This document shows positions 1-6,732 of a DNA stretch of 16,630 nucleotides, piece after piece. Within the stretch, counting starts at the first letter, position 1, and every line of letters begins with the position of its first letter. The notes beneath the pieces are model-generated. The model saw nothing but the letters and a program-made list of their open reading frames with translations. It did not search any database and was not told the origin of the DNA. Location: NCBI GenBank assembly GCA_017540285.1, contig JAFYBI010000371.1, forward strand, positions 1-16,630, written 5' to 3'. The stretch is from Clostridia bacterium (GTDB lineage: Bacteria > Bacillota > Clostridia > Oscillospirales > CAG-272). The translations under genes and the position numbers were made by a program.

Positions 1-717
1 GACGTCTTCTCCGCCCTCGACATTCAGGACGAGCTGCAGACCCTCTACACCTCCGGCACCGTCTTCCACGCCTTCCTCGGCGAGAAGCTCCCGGACTGGA
101 AAGCCGCGGCCACGCTCGTGCGCAAGGTGGCGGAAAACTACAAGCTGCCTTACTACACCCTCTCCCCGACCTACTCCATCTGCAAGAACCACGGTTACCT
201 CGCCGGCGAGCAGCCCGTCTGCCCGATCTGCGGCGCGAAGACCGAGGTCAACAGCCGCATCACCGGCTACTACCGTCCCGTCCAGAACTGGAACGACGGC
301 AAGGCGCAGGAGTTCAAGGACCGCAAGACCTACGACATCGGGCATTCGACCCTGACCCACAAGGGCCCGCTCCATCCCGACGTCCCGGCGGCGGAGGTCC
401 CCGTCAGGACCGCGGTCACGCCCGCGAAGCCCACGACGGCGGACGGCATCCCCGCGGCGGCGGTCGAAGCGGCGGTCGAGCCTCTGACGGACAGCGGCGT
501 GCTTCTCTTCGCGACGACCACGTGCCCGAACTGCCGGATCGCCTGCGCCGCGCTCGATAAGGCCGGCGTCTCCTACACGAAGATCCTCGCCGACAAGGAA
601 CCGGATCTCGCGAAGGAATTCGGCATCCGCCAGTCCCCGACCCTCGTCGTCAAGACCGGCGGCGATACCGTGAAGTTCGTCGGCGTCTCCGAAATCAAAA
701 AATACCTGACCGCCTGA
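1..717 (+). CDS. nrdD: Anaerobic (class III) ribonucleoside-triphosphate reductase, C-terminal part, fused to a glutaredoxin-like domain
   Basis: This is the 3' end of a gene that begins before the window; 238 residues are visible in frame 1. NrdD reduces ribonucleotides to deoxyribonucleotides in the cytoplasm using a glycyl radical installed by the activase NrdG. Seen here: a zinc-site pattern with C61, H64, C74 and C77, and the glycyl radical loop RITGYYRPVQNWNDGK with the likely radical Gly at residue 89. After a Pro/Ala-rich linker (about residues 120-160) comes a roughly 70-residue redoxin domain with C175-P-N-C178 and the cis-Pro stretch QSPTLVV, as in glutaredoxin/NrdH-type proteins. 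The fusion suggests that disulphide formed in catalysis is re-reduced by the attached redoxin, as in the thioredoxin/NrdH-dependent class III enzymes, rather than by formate. The active-site cysteines that would settle this lie outside the window. No nrdG follows; the next gene is a flavin disulphide reductase. Confidence 0.93.
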   Translation, partial: DVFSALDIQDELQTLYTSGTVFHAFLGEKLPDWKAAATLVRKVAENYKLPYYTLSPTYSICKNHGYLAGEQPVCPICGAKTEVNSRITGYYRPVQNWNDGKAQEFKDRKTYDIGHSTLTHKGPLHPDVPAAEVPVRTAVTPAKPTTADGIPAAAVEAAVEPLTDSGVLLFATTTCPNCRIACAALDKAGVSYTKILADKEPDLAKEFGIRQSPTLVVKTGGDTVKFVGVSEIKKYLTA

Positions 718-734
718 ATTTGAAAATATGCATA

Positions 735-774
735 GCGGGGGAGGGAGCTTTCTGAAGAGAGTTCCCTCCCCCGC
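735..774. repeat. Long GC-rich intergenic hairpin between nrdD and trxB
   Basis: Positions 735-752 pair with 757-774 as an 18-bp stem around a TGAA loop; only two pairs are G-T and there is no mismatch. The arms are the purine-rich GCGGGGGAGGGA and its complement. It is followed by CACCCCCTCTTC rather than a T run, so it is not a standard intrinsic terminator for the + strand. In form it resembles dispersed intergenic hairpin repeats found in many copies in some Firmicute genomes. That comparison comes from memory and cannot be tested with one copy. It could also process or stabilise an nrdD-trxB transcript. Confidence 0.6.
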
Positions 775-816
775 ACCCCCTCTTCAAAGACTTTTCACAG
801 GAGAAGATTCAAAGTT

Positions 817-1740
817 ATGACAGATATTATCGTCGTCGGCGGAGGACCGGCTGGACTCACGGCAGCGATCTACGCACTCCGCGCGAGCAAAAGCGTCACG
901 GTGATCGAGAAGGACGCGTTCGGCGGACAGATCACGCACTCCCCGAAGGTCGAGAACATCCCGGGCTTCGAGGAGATCACGGGCATCGAATTCGCGGAGC
1001 GCCTCGTCGATCAGGCGCTGGCGCAGGGAGCGGAAATGGAAGCGGCAGAGGTCACGGCGATCCGCAGGCAGGCGGGGGGGACTTTCCTCGCCGTCACCGA
1101 GGACGGCACCTTCGAAGGCCGGGCCGTGATCCTCGCGACGGGCGCGCGTCACCGCCTGCTCGGGCTCGCGGACGAGGAGTCCTATGTCGGCAACGGCGTG
1201 TCGTTCTGCGCGGTGTGCGACGGCGCGTACTACCGGGGCCGGGACGTCGCGGTCATCGGCGGCGGCAACTCCGCCCTGCAGGAAGCCCTGCTGCTCGCGG
1301 ATCTCTGCCAAAAGGTCACCGTCGTGCAGAACCTCGCGTTCCTCACGGGGGAAGAAAAGCTCGCCGAACAGCTCCGCGCGCGCCCGAACGTCGAGATCCT
1401 CTACTCGACCCTCGCCGCGAAGTACCTCGGCACCCCGGCGGACGGCATCACCGGCCTCGTCGTGCGGTCGGAGAGCGGGGAGGAGCGCACGATCCCGGCG
1501 GACGGCATCTTCGTCGCGGTCGGGCTCGAGCCGCAGAACGCCCCCTTCGCCGACTGGATCGCCCTCGACGCGCGCGGCTACGCGGACTCCGACGAGGGAT
1601 GCGCGACCGTCACCCCGGGCATCTTCGTGGCGGGCGACTGCCGCTCGAAGCGCATCCGCCAGGTCACGACGGCGACGGCGGACGGTGCGGTGGCGGCCCT
1701 CGCGGCGTGCGACTGGATCAACGCGCAGAGCGCGAAGTGA
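817..1740 (+). CDS. trxB: Thioredoxin-reductase-like FAD-dependent disulphide oxidoreductase
   Basis: 307 residues, the usual length for low-molecular-weight thioredoxin reductase. Seen: N-terminal FAD dinucleotide-binding motif GGGPAG (residues 8-13), redox-active C131-A-V-C134 followed by D, a second Rossmann motif GGGNSA (148-153), and the C-terminal FAD motif GIFVAGDC (268-275) with RQVTTATADGAVAA. It should pass electrons to a CxxC redoxin, and the redoxin domain fused to NrdD just upstream is the obvious partner. The HRRxxxR motif that binds the 2'-phosphate of NADPH in classical TrxB is absent: residues 171-177 read QNLAFLT. The donor may therefore be NADH, or something other than a pyridine nucleotide. 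The start is chosen from AGGAGA about 12 bases before the ATG. No promoter is evident in the 99-base gap, so co-transcription with nrdD is likely. Confidence 0.9.
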   Translation: MTDIIVVGGGPAGLTAAIYALRASKSVTVIEKDAFGGQITHSPKVENIPGFEEITGIEFAERLVDQALAQGAEMEAAEVTAIRRQAGGTFLAVTEDGTFEGRAVILATGARHRLLGLADEESYVGNGVSFCAVCDGAYYRGRDVAVIGGGNSALQEALLLADLCQKVTVVQNLAFLTGEEKLAEQLRARPNVEILYSTLAAKYLGTPADGITGLVVRSESGEERTIPADGIFVAVGLEPQNAPFADWIALDARGYADSDEGCATVTPGIFVAGDCRSKRIRQVTTATADGAVAALAACDWINAQSAK

Positions 1741-1754
1741 GAAGAAAGACAGGG

Positions 1755-1790
1755 AGAAGGAATCCGCGAGGGTTCCTTCTTTTTCGTTTT
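1755..1790 (+). terminator. Intrinsic terminator after trxB
   Basis: AGAAGGAATCC (1755-1765) pairs with GGGTTCCTTCT (1770-1780), with one G-T pair, around a GCGA (GNRA-type) tetraloop. TTTTCGTTTT follows. It lies 15 bases after the trxB stop. Confidence 0.9.
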
Positions 1791-1845
1791 GTCCGGAATG
1801 TTTTGAATTTGTTCGCCGCGGCGTCAAATCTTCGTCAGCGCGGTA

Positions 1846-1854
1846 TGATATAAT
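1846..1854 (+). promoter_or_regulatory. Extended -10 promoter for the first propeller lipoprotein
   Basis: TGATATAAT: a perfect -10 TATAAT (1849-1854) preceded by the TGn extension. No good -35 is seen at 16-18 bases upstream. The ATG lies 32 bases downstream of the -10, giving a short leader. Confidence 0.65.
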
Positions 1855-1886
1855 AAAATCAGAATTTTTCCAAAAGGAGCGGAATC

Positions 1887-4232
1887 ATGAAGCGCGCCGC
1901 CGCCTTTTTCCTCTCGCTTGTCCTTCTCCTGTCCGTTTTGAACGCCTGCCGACGCGAAGAAAACCTTCCCGCCGAGCCCGAAGAAATCCCGACGAAGGTC
2001 GTCTTTGAATCCGTCGAACTGCCCTGTCCCGCGGACATCTCGATCAACTACTTCATCCGCCCCGCCGCAGACGCCGATGCGGTCTACGCCGTCGGAACAC
2101 AGTCGCTGGCGGACGGGAATGTCCCCGTGCTCCTGCGCTTCCCGCGGGACGGCTCGCCGGCGGACTCGGTGCCGATCCCCTGTCCGGAGGGTGCCTGGGT
2201 GAGCCTCGGGCTGTTTGCGGACGGGAAACTGTTCTTCCTCTATTCCGTCAGCGAGAACGGCGTGTCCACCCGGACGCTGGCCGAGATGCCGCTGAATGCA
2301 GCCGATCCCGCCGTGACGCCGCTTTTGTGCTTCGACGATCTGCCGCCGGAGGGGCGGGATTTTAACGCCAATCTGCTCGCGCGGGATGCGGACGGCCTCT
2401 TCTATCTGTTCGATTACACCGGCGTGATGATCCTCGACGAGCGGCAGGCGTTCCGCGGCGTCTTCCCGCTTGCGTCCTATCCCTCCTCTGCGGCTACACT
2501 CGCGGACGGCCGGGTCTGGGCGTGCTTCCGCGAGATCGGGGAAAGCCGGATCGCCTGCGTGGATCCCGAGAGCGGCAACCTCACGGATCCGCACCTGCTC
2601 GGCGCCGGGACGCAGACGCTCGTTTCGTCCGGGGATTGCTTCGGGGTCTGCGACGGTCCCGCCGGACTTTCCGCGCTGATCCTCGACGAGGAAGGTCACC
2701 TCACGACGGAGCCCCTGCTCGATTTCGTCGGCGCGGGTTACGCCACGGCGCAGGACCGGGAGCTGCCGACGCTCCATCCCTCCTCCCTCGAGGAAGGGCA
2801 GTCGCTCTTTCTCGCCGACGCGGGACGGAATGCGGCGGGGGAGCGGGGATTTCTGTTCGTCACGAAGGACGGCGGCAATGTGCTCACCCTCTGCACCCCG
2901 CGGGAGGTCCCCGTATCGGAGCGGCGGGAATTCGTCTTCGCGCATGCGTATCCCCTCTCCGACACGGCCCGCACCCTGCTCGTGCGCTTCGGGCGGGAGA
3001 ATCCCGATCTGCGGCTGACGCTGCTCGATTACAGCCAATACGCGGCCTCGGACGATCAGGACGCCGGGAGCAGACGCCTGACCACCGACATCCTCACCGG
3101 TCTGGCCGCGCCTGACCTTATATGGGACACGGTCGGCGACGGCCGGGACGAAAACGGCACCCTGACCGTCCTCTGCCGGAAGGGGTATTATCTGCCGCTC
3201 GATCCCCACCTTGCCGCGGACGGTGAAATCAACCGCGACACGCTTTTCGGCTCGATCCAGACGGCGTTCTCCGACGAAAACGGGCAGCTGTGGGGCATTT
3301 CCCCCGCCTTCACGGTGCCGGTCCTCAAGGTGAAGGAAGAGTGGCGCGGGGACCTCTCCGCACAGCCGACGCTCGGCGAATTCCTCGACTGGGCGGACGC
3401 CGCGCCGAAGGATGCGCTGATCTATCAGGGATGCGTCCGGGAACAGATCATCGAGTACGGCGATCCGCTCGTGCGGGATTTCAGCGGGTTCTATGACACG
3501 AAAACCGCCGAATGCTCGTTTGACAGCCCGCTCTTCCGCCGCTATCTCGACTGGCTCGCCTCCCTCCCCGACGAAAAGGCTCTGATCGCGATCCGCGGGG
3601 AGATGTCCGTCGTGCAGTTTTTCCTCCGGCAGGGCTTCGAGAGCGGGAAGCTGCTTCTCACGGACGAATCCCTCGGCGGGGCCCGCAGCCTCGGATCGTT
3701 CGCGCTGGCGGAAAATCAGGGAACAGCGTTCCTTGACGCGCCGACGAGCGGAGGAGCAGGCATGGAGATCCGCGTCGGGTCCGCTTATCTGATCCCGGCG
3801 TGTGCCGCCTCGCCCGATCTCGCATGGCAATACATCCGCGCCGCGCTGCTCTCCGCCGACTCCGATCCCACAGACAGCCTCACGCCCGCCCTGAAGTCCG
3901 CCTTCTCGGAAACGCTCGCCTCCTATCGCGGCGGACGGATCGCGGAGGGCTCGGACGGCTCGGTCTACCCGCTGCGCGAGGGCGAGGACGTAAGCGCCGG
4001 CCTGAAGCGCACGACGACGTTCCGGTACAGCGACCTGTCGGACGAGACGATCGACGAGACACTCGCCTTCTTTGACCGGGCCGCCGCGCCGATCCTCGAG
4101 ATGACGCCGGACACGGTCACATCGATCCTCACGGAGGAGATCTCCGCCTGCCTCTCCGGCGTCGGCACGGCCGAGGATTGTGCCGCGAAGATCCAGTCAA
4201 GGGTGTCGATCTGGCTGGCGGAGAACAAATGA
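1887..4232 (+). CDS. Large lipoprotein: beta-propeller-like N-terminal half and solute-binding-protein-like C-terminal half
   Basis: 781 residues. The signal peptide has a lysine/arginine start, a hydrophobic core and the lipobox LNAC (Cys21), so the mature protein is predicted to be anchored outside the membrane. Residues about 40-340 show repeated strand-turn patterns such as FADGKLFFLY, RDADGLFYLF and LADGRVWACF, typical of beta-propeller blades. From about residue 350 (FVFAHAYPLS) to the end it resembles family-1 extracellular solute-binding proteins, with TAFSDENGQLWGI and the helical tail AEDCAAKIQSRVSIWLAENK. The next gene is a paralogue with the same order and matching motifs. No ABC permease or ATPase is nearby, so a receptor or sensor role, or a distant transporter partner, is possible. 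The ligand is unknown. AAGGAG at 1874-1879 supports the start. The last 61 bases before the final two stop-codon bases are identical in the paralogue. Confidence 0.85.
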   Translation: MKRAAAFFLSLVLLLSVLNACRREENLPAEPEEIPTKVVFESVELPCPADISINYFIRPAADADAVYAVGTQSLADGNVPVLLRFPRDGSPADSVPIPCPEGAWVSLGLFADGKLFFLYSVSENGVSTRTLAEMPLNAADPAVTPLLCFDDLPPEGRDFNANLLARDADGLFYLFDYTGVMILDERQAFRGVFPLASYPSSAATLADGRVWACFREIGESRIACVDPESGNLTDPHLLGAGTQTLVSSGDCFGVCDGPAGLSALILDEEGHLTTEPLLDFVGAGYATAQDRELPTLHPSSLEEGQSLFLADAGRNAAGERGFLFVTKDGGNVLTLCTPREVPVSERREFVFAHAYPLSDTARTLLVRFGRENPDLRLTLLDYSQYAASDDQDAGSRRLTTDILTGLAAPDLIWDTVGDGRDENGTLTVLCRKGYYLPLDPHLAADGEINRDTLFGSIQTAFSDENGQLWGISPAFTVPVLKVKEEWRGDLSAQPTLGEFLDWADAAPKDALIYQGCVREQIIEYGDPLVRDFSGFYDTKTAECSFDSPLFRRYLDWLASLPDEKALIAIRGEMSVVQFFLRQGFESGKLLLTDESLGGARSLGSFALAENQGTAFLDAPTSGGAGMEIRVGSAYLIPACAASPDLAWQYIRAALLSADSDPTDSLTPALKSAFSETLASYRGGRIAEGSDGSVYPLREGEDVSAGLKRTTTFRYSDLSDETIDETLAFFDRAAAPILEMTPDTVTSILTEEISACLSGVGTAEDCAAKIQSRVSIWLAENK
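4170..4230 (+). repeat. 61-bp perfect direct repeat, copy 1 (3' end of the first propeller lipoprotein gene)
   Basis: Identical base for base to 6608-6668. It runs from the Ala codon of AEDC through the first base of the stop codon (TGA here, TAG in copy 2). Identity includes wobble positions and the codons TCA and AGG, which look uncommon in this GC-rich sequence. Immediately upstream the two genes differ strongly. Confidence 0.97.
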
Positions 4233-4255
4233 CCTGTATTCAACAAGCTTCAAAG

Positions 4256-4287
4256 AAGGGATCCGCGAGGGTCCCTTTTCCTTTCTT
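4256..4287 (+). terminator. Intrinsic terminator after the first propeller lipoprotein
   Basis: AAGGGATCC (4256-4264) pairs with GGGTCCCTT (4269-4277), one G-T pair, around a GCGA loop, followed by the T-rich TTCCTTTCTT. The core ATCCGCGAGGGT is almost the same as in the terminator after trxB. Confidence 0.8.
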
Positions 4288-4327
4288 ACGATTTCATGAA
4301 GATTTGATAAAGATTGTCCGGTCCCGC

Positions 4328-4356
4328 TTGCGGGCAATGGGAACTTCTGCTATAAT
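4328..4356 (+). promoter_or_regulatory. Sigma-A-type promoter for the second propeller lipoprotein
   Basis: -35 TTGCGG (4328-4333), 17-base spacer, -10 TATAAT (4351-4356) with an extended TGC before it. An AT-rich stretch with the palindrome TTCATGAA (4293-4300) lies upstream and may act as an UP-like element. Confidence 0.8.
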
Positions 4357-4383
4357 GAACTCAGCACACGACAATCAAAGAAC

Positions 4384-4388
4384 GGAGG
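4384..4388 (+). promoter_or_regulatory. Ribosome binding site that fixes the start of the second propeller lipoprotein
   Basis: GGAGG five bases before the ATG at 4394. The open frame extends upstream to 4178, inside the previous gene. Only the 4394 start gives a signal peptide and lies downstream of the promoter. Confidence 0.85.
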
Positions 4389-4393
4389 TTCTC

Positions 4394-6670
4394 ATGAAAC
4401 GCTTGCTTATCCTGCTGACGGCGCTTTCCCTTCTCCTGCCCGCCGCCGGATGCCGAAAGGAAGCCGTCGATCAGAACCCGCCCCGGACCGGCGTGCTGAC
4501 GAACGTGTTCCGGGGAACGGAATACCCGCTGCCCCAAGGATGGCGTCTGACAGAAACCGTCCCGCCCGTGTTCGATCCCGAAGCGGGCACCGTCCGCTGT
4601 CTGGCGTCCCGCCGCACGGAGACGGAAAACGAGGACGGGACGATCACCTCCGACCTCGCCCTGAGGTTCTTTCTGCTCTCTCCGGACGGCGTTCTCGAAG
4701 AGGAGGACGCGCCGACGAACCCTCTCTGCGGGACCTTCGTGTCGGACGGCTTCTGGTGCCTCGCGGAGGACTACGAAACCAGATCGCGGCGCGTCCTGCT
4801 GAAGCACGGGGGGAAAACGATCGCGGATGTGACGGACTCCCTCGACAACGGCGGCCGGTACGTCCGTCAGCTCCGGGAGGACGGCGAGGGCTTTCTGATC
4901 CTGACGGAGGGAGCCGTCGCCGCCTTCACGAAAACGGGCAGTCTCCGCTTCACCGTCAGCGGTCTCGGACAGTTCGTCTCCCTCCTGAGGGACGGGGACG
5001 GCGCGCTCTGGGCCGAGGGGTATTTCCGCGAAGGACACGGGATCGTCTCCGTGGATCCCGAAACCTGTTCGACCGGGGCCGTCCTGCTCCTTCCCTCCGA
5101 CGTGACGGGCGTCTCGGCGGGAGCGGACGGGAACCTCTATGCCGCGGCGCGGGACGGGATCGTGCGCTTGACCCTGCCGGAGGACGGCGAGGCTGCGGGA
5201 GAACTTGTCCTCAGCTATCTGAATTCCTCCATCGACGGTCCGAACGCCGCCCTGCTCGCCGCCGCGGACGGAGATACGTTCCTCCTGCGGGAATATCGGA
5301 AGGGGGAGGTCACGGACGAGGCTGTCCCGGTCCTCTGCCGCCGCGCGGAGGACATCGATCTGTCGACCGTCACGACCCTCGAGCTGGCGCACGCCTTTCC
5401 GCTCGGCGCTTCCCTGCGCACGTTCATCGCCGCGTACAACAAATCCTCCGGGGACTGCCGGATCATCGTCTCCGACTACTCCTCGCGAATCACGGACGAC
5501 GACCCTCTCGCGGGAGCGAATCAGCTGGCGTTTGAGATCGCCGCCGGGACAGCGCGTCCCGATCTCGTCATCGGCGTCCCCGGCGCGGAGGACGTGGGCG
5601 TGCTCGTGCGGAAAAGCCTGTTCGCGGACCTCGGGCCGTTCATGAAAAAGGACGATTTTCTCACGCCGGACAACCTCTTCGGGGCGGTGAAGACGGCATA
5701 CGCGTCGGACGGCAGGCTCTGGGGACTGCCGCTCAGCTTTCATGTCTCCTCCCTCCGGTCGACGAAGGAAATCCTCGGCAGCCGCGCGAACGGGAAGGGC
5801 TGGTCCGTCGCCGACCTTCTCGATTTTGCCGAGAGCCTCCCGGACGATGTCCGGCTCCTCAACGGCCTGTCCCGCGAAGGCGCGGCGCTCTCGCTCCTCG
5901 GACCGCTCCGGTATCAGTCCTTCCTCGATACCAAGCGCGCGAAGTGCTCCTTCGACAGCCGCGACTTCATCCGCTGGCTGAACTTTCTCGCTTCTCTGCC
6001 GTCGGCAAGGGACGCACACGCGATGCGGGACAACGAAGAACTGTATGCCCTGTACCACGCGGGAAAAATCGCGCTTGCGGAGGACCACGTCTACGATCTC
6101 GTCAACTGGTTCCGCCGCGAGGCGATCTGGGGGACGGACGAGACGGTGCGCATCGGGTATCCCTCGTCGTCGGGAGACGGGGCGGCCGTCACGTCGGAGA
6201 CCGTATTTCTCATGACGAAATTCTGCTCGTCCCCCGACGCGGCATGGGATTTCATCCGCTTCTGCTTCCGCGAGAACGAAGCGCGGTCCCGGCTCGACAT
6301 TCCCATGATTCCCATGATCCCCGCGCTGAAATCCACCTTCGACAGGGCCGTTTCGAGAACGATCGGAGCCTGGGCCGCGATCTACTATGACGGGAGCCTC
6401 ATGACCTTCGATCCGGGGCCCGGGTATCCCGCCGCGGAGGACGAGCTCGAGAAACCGGGGATTTTGCGCATCATCGACGAGGAGGCTGTCGGGAGGCTCA
6501 AGGCGGAGCTCGATCTGCCGGGCTTCCCCATCGGCGACGCGCTCCCCTCTGCCGTCGACGAGATCATCGAAGAGGAGATTTCCGCGTTCCTCGCCGGCGC
6601 GACCTCCGCCGAGGATTGTGCCGCGAAGATCCAGTCAAGGGTGTCGATCTGGCTGGCGGAGAACAAATAG
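4394..6670 (+). CDS. Large lipoprotein paralogue: beta-propeller-like and solute-binding-protein-like halves
   Basis: 758 residues from the ATG at 4394. The signal peptide ends in LPAAGC (Cys20), predicting a lipid-anchored extracellular protein. Propeller-like blades are visible as LREDGEGFLILTEG, LRDGDGALWAEG and GADGNLYAAARDG. The C-terminal half starts near LELAHAFPLG and matches the upstream gene in order: an ARPDLVIG segment, LFGAVKTAYASDGRLWGLPL, DTKRAKCSFDS and the tail AEDCAAKIQSRVSIWLAENK. The pair arose by tandem duplication and is now well diverged except at the last 61 bases. Unlike its sibling it has no terminator of its own; the next promoter begins two bases after its TAG. There is no transporter subunit nearby, and the substrate is unknown. 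Confidence 0.85.
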   Translation: MKRLLILLTALSLLLPAAGCRKEAVDQNPPRTGVLTNVFRGTEYPLPQGWRLTETVPPVFDPEAGTVRCLASRRTETENEDGTITSDLALRFFLLSPDGVLEEEDAPTNPLCGTFVSDGFWCLAEDYETRSRRVLLKHGGKTIADVTDSLDNGGRYVRQLREDGEGFLILTEGAVAAFTKTGSLRFTVSGLGQFVSLLRDGDGALWAEGYFREGHGIVSVDPETCSTGAVLLLPSDVTGVSAGADGNLYAAARDGIVRLTLPEDGEAAGELVLSYLNSSIDGPNAALLAAADGDTFLLREYRKGEVTDEAVPVLCRRAEDIDLSTVTTLELAHAFPLGASLRTFIAAYNKSSGDCRIIVSDYSSRITDDDPLAGANQLAFEIAAGTARPDLVIGVPGAEDVGVLVRKSLFADLGPFMKKDDFLTPDNLFGAVKTAYASDGRLWGLPLSFHVSSLRSTKEILGSRANGKGWSVADLLDFAESLPDDVRLLNGLSREGAALSLLGPLRYQSFLDTKRAKCSFDSRDFIRWLNFLASLPSARDAHAMRDNEELYALYHAGKIALAEDHVYDLVNWFRREAIWGTDETVRIGYPSSSGDGAAVTSETVFLMTKFCSSPDAAWDFIRFCFRENEARSRLDIPMIPMIPALKSTFDRAVSRTIGAWAAIYYDGSLMTFDPGPGYPAAEDELEKPGILRIIDEEAVGRLKAELDLPGFPIGDALPSAVDEIIEEEISAFLAGATSAEDCAAKIQSRVSIWLAENK
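6608..6668 (+). repeat. 61-bp perfect direct repeat, copy 2 (3' end of the second propeller lipoprotein gene)
   Basis: Same orientation as and identical to 4170-4230, 2,438 bases downstream. The repeats bracket the whole second lipoprotein gene with its promoter, plus the upstream terminator. Flanks on the 3' side are unrelated: a terminator after copy 1, a promoter after copy 2. Confidence 0.97.
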
Positions 6671-6671
6671 C

Positions 6672-6700
6672 TTGACAGCCGCGCCGGCGTGTGGTATAAT
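6672..6700 (+). promoter_or_regulatory. Perfect consensus sigma-A promoter for the hypothetical/nitroreductase operon
   Basis: TTGACA (6672-6677), 17-base spacer, TATAAT (6695-6700) with an extended TGG. All twelve hexamer bases match the consensus. It starts two bases after the preceding stop codon. Confidence 0.92.
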
Positions 6701-6732
6701 AAAGCAAATCTGTAAAACAGGAGCTTTTATAC

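Noticed and set aside
1824..3830. 668-codon open frame on the - strand opposite the first propeller lipoprotein
   Set aside because: Product is Arg/Glu-rich low-complexity sequence without domains, with no start signal. It is a shadow of GC-rich codon use in the real gene.
4178..4393. Upstream extension of the second propeller lipoprotein to 4178
   Set aside because: It would overlap the previous gene, cross a terminator and the promoter, and bury the signal peptide inside the protein.
4170..6668. The 61-bp repeats as attachment sites of an integrated element
   Set aside because: No integrase or recombinase is present, and the repeats are coding 3' ends of paralogues, so homologous exchange explains them better.
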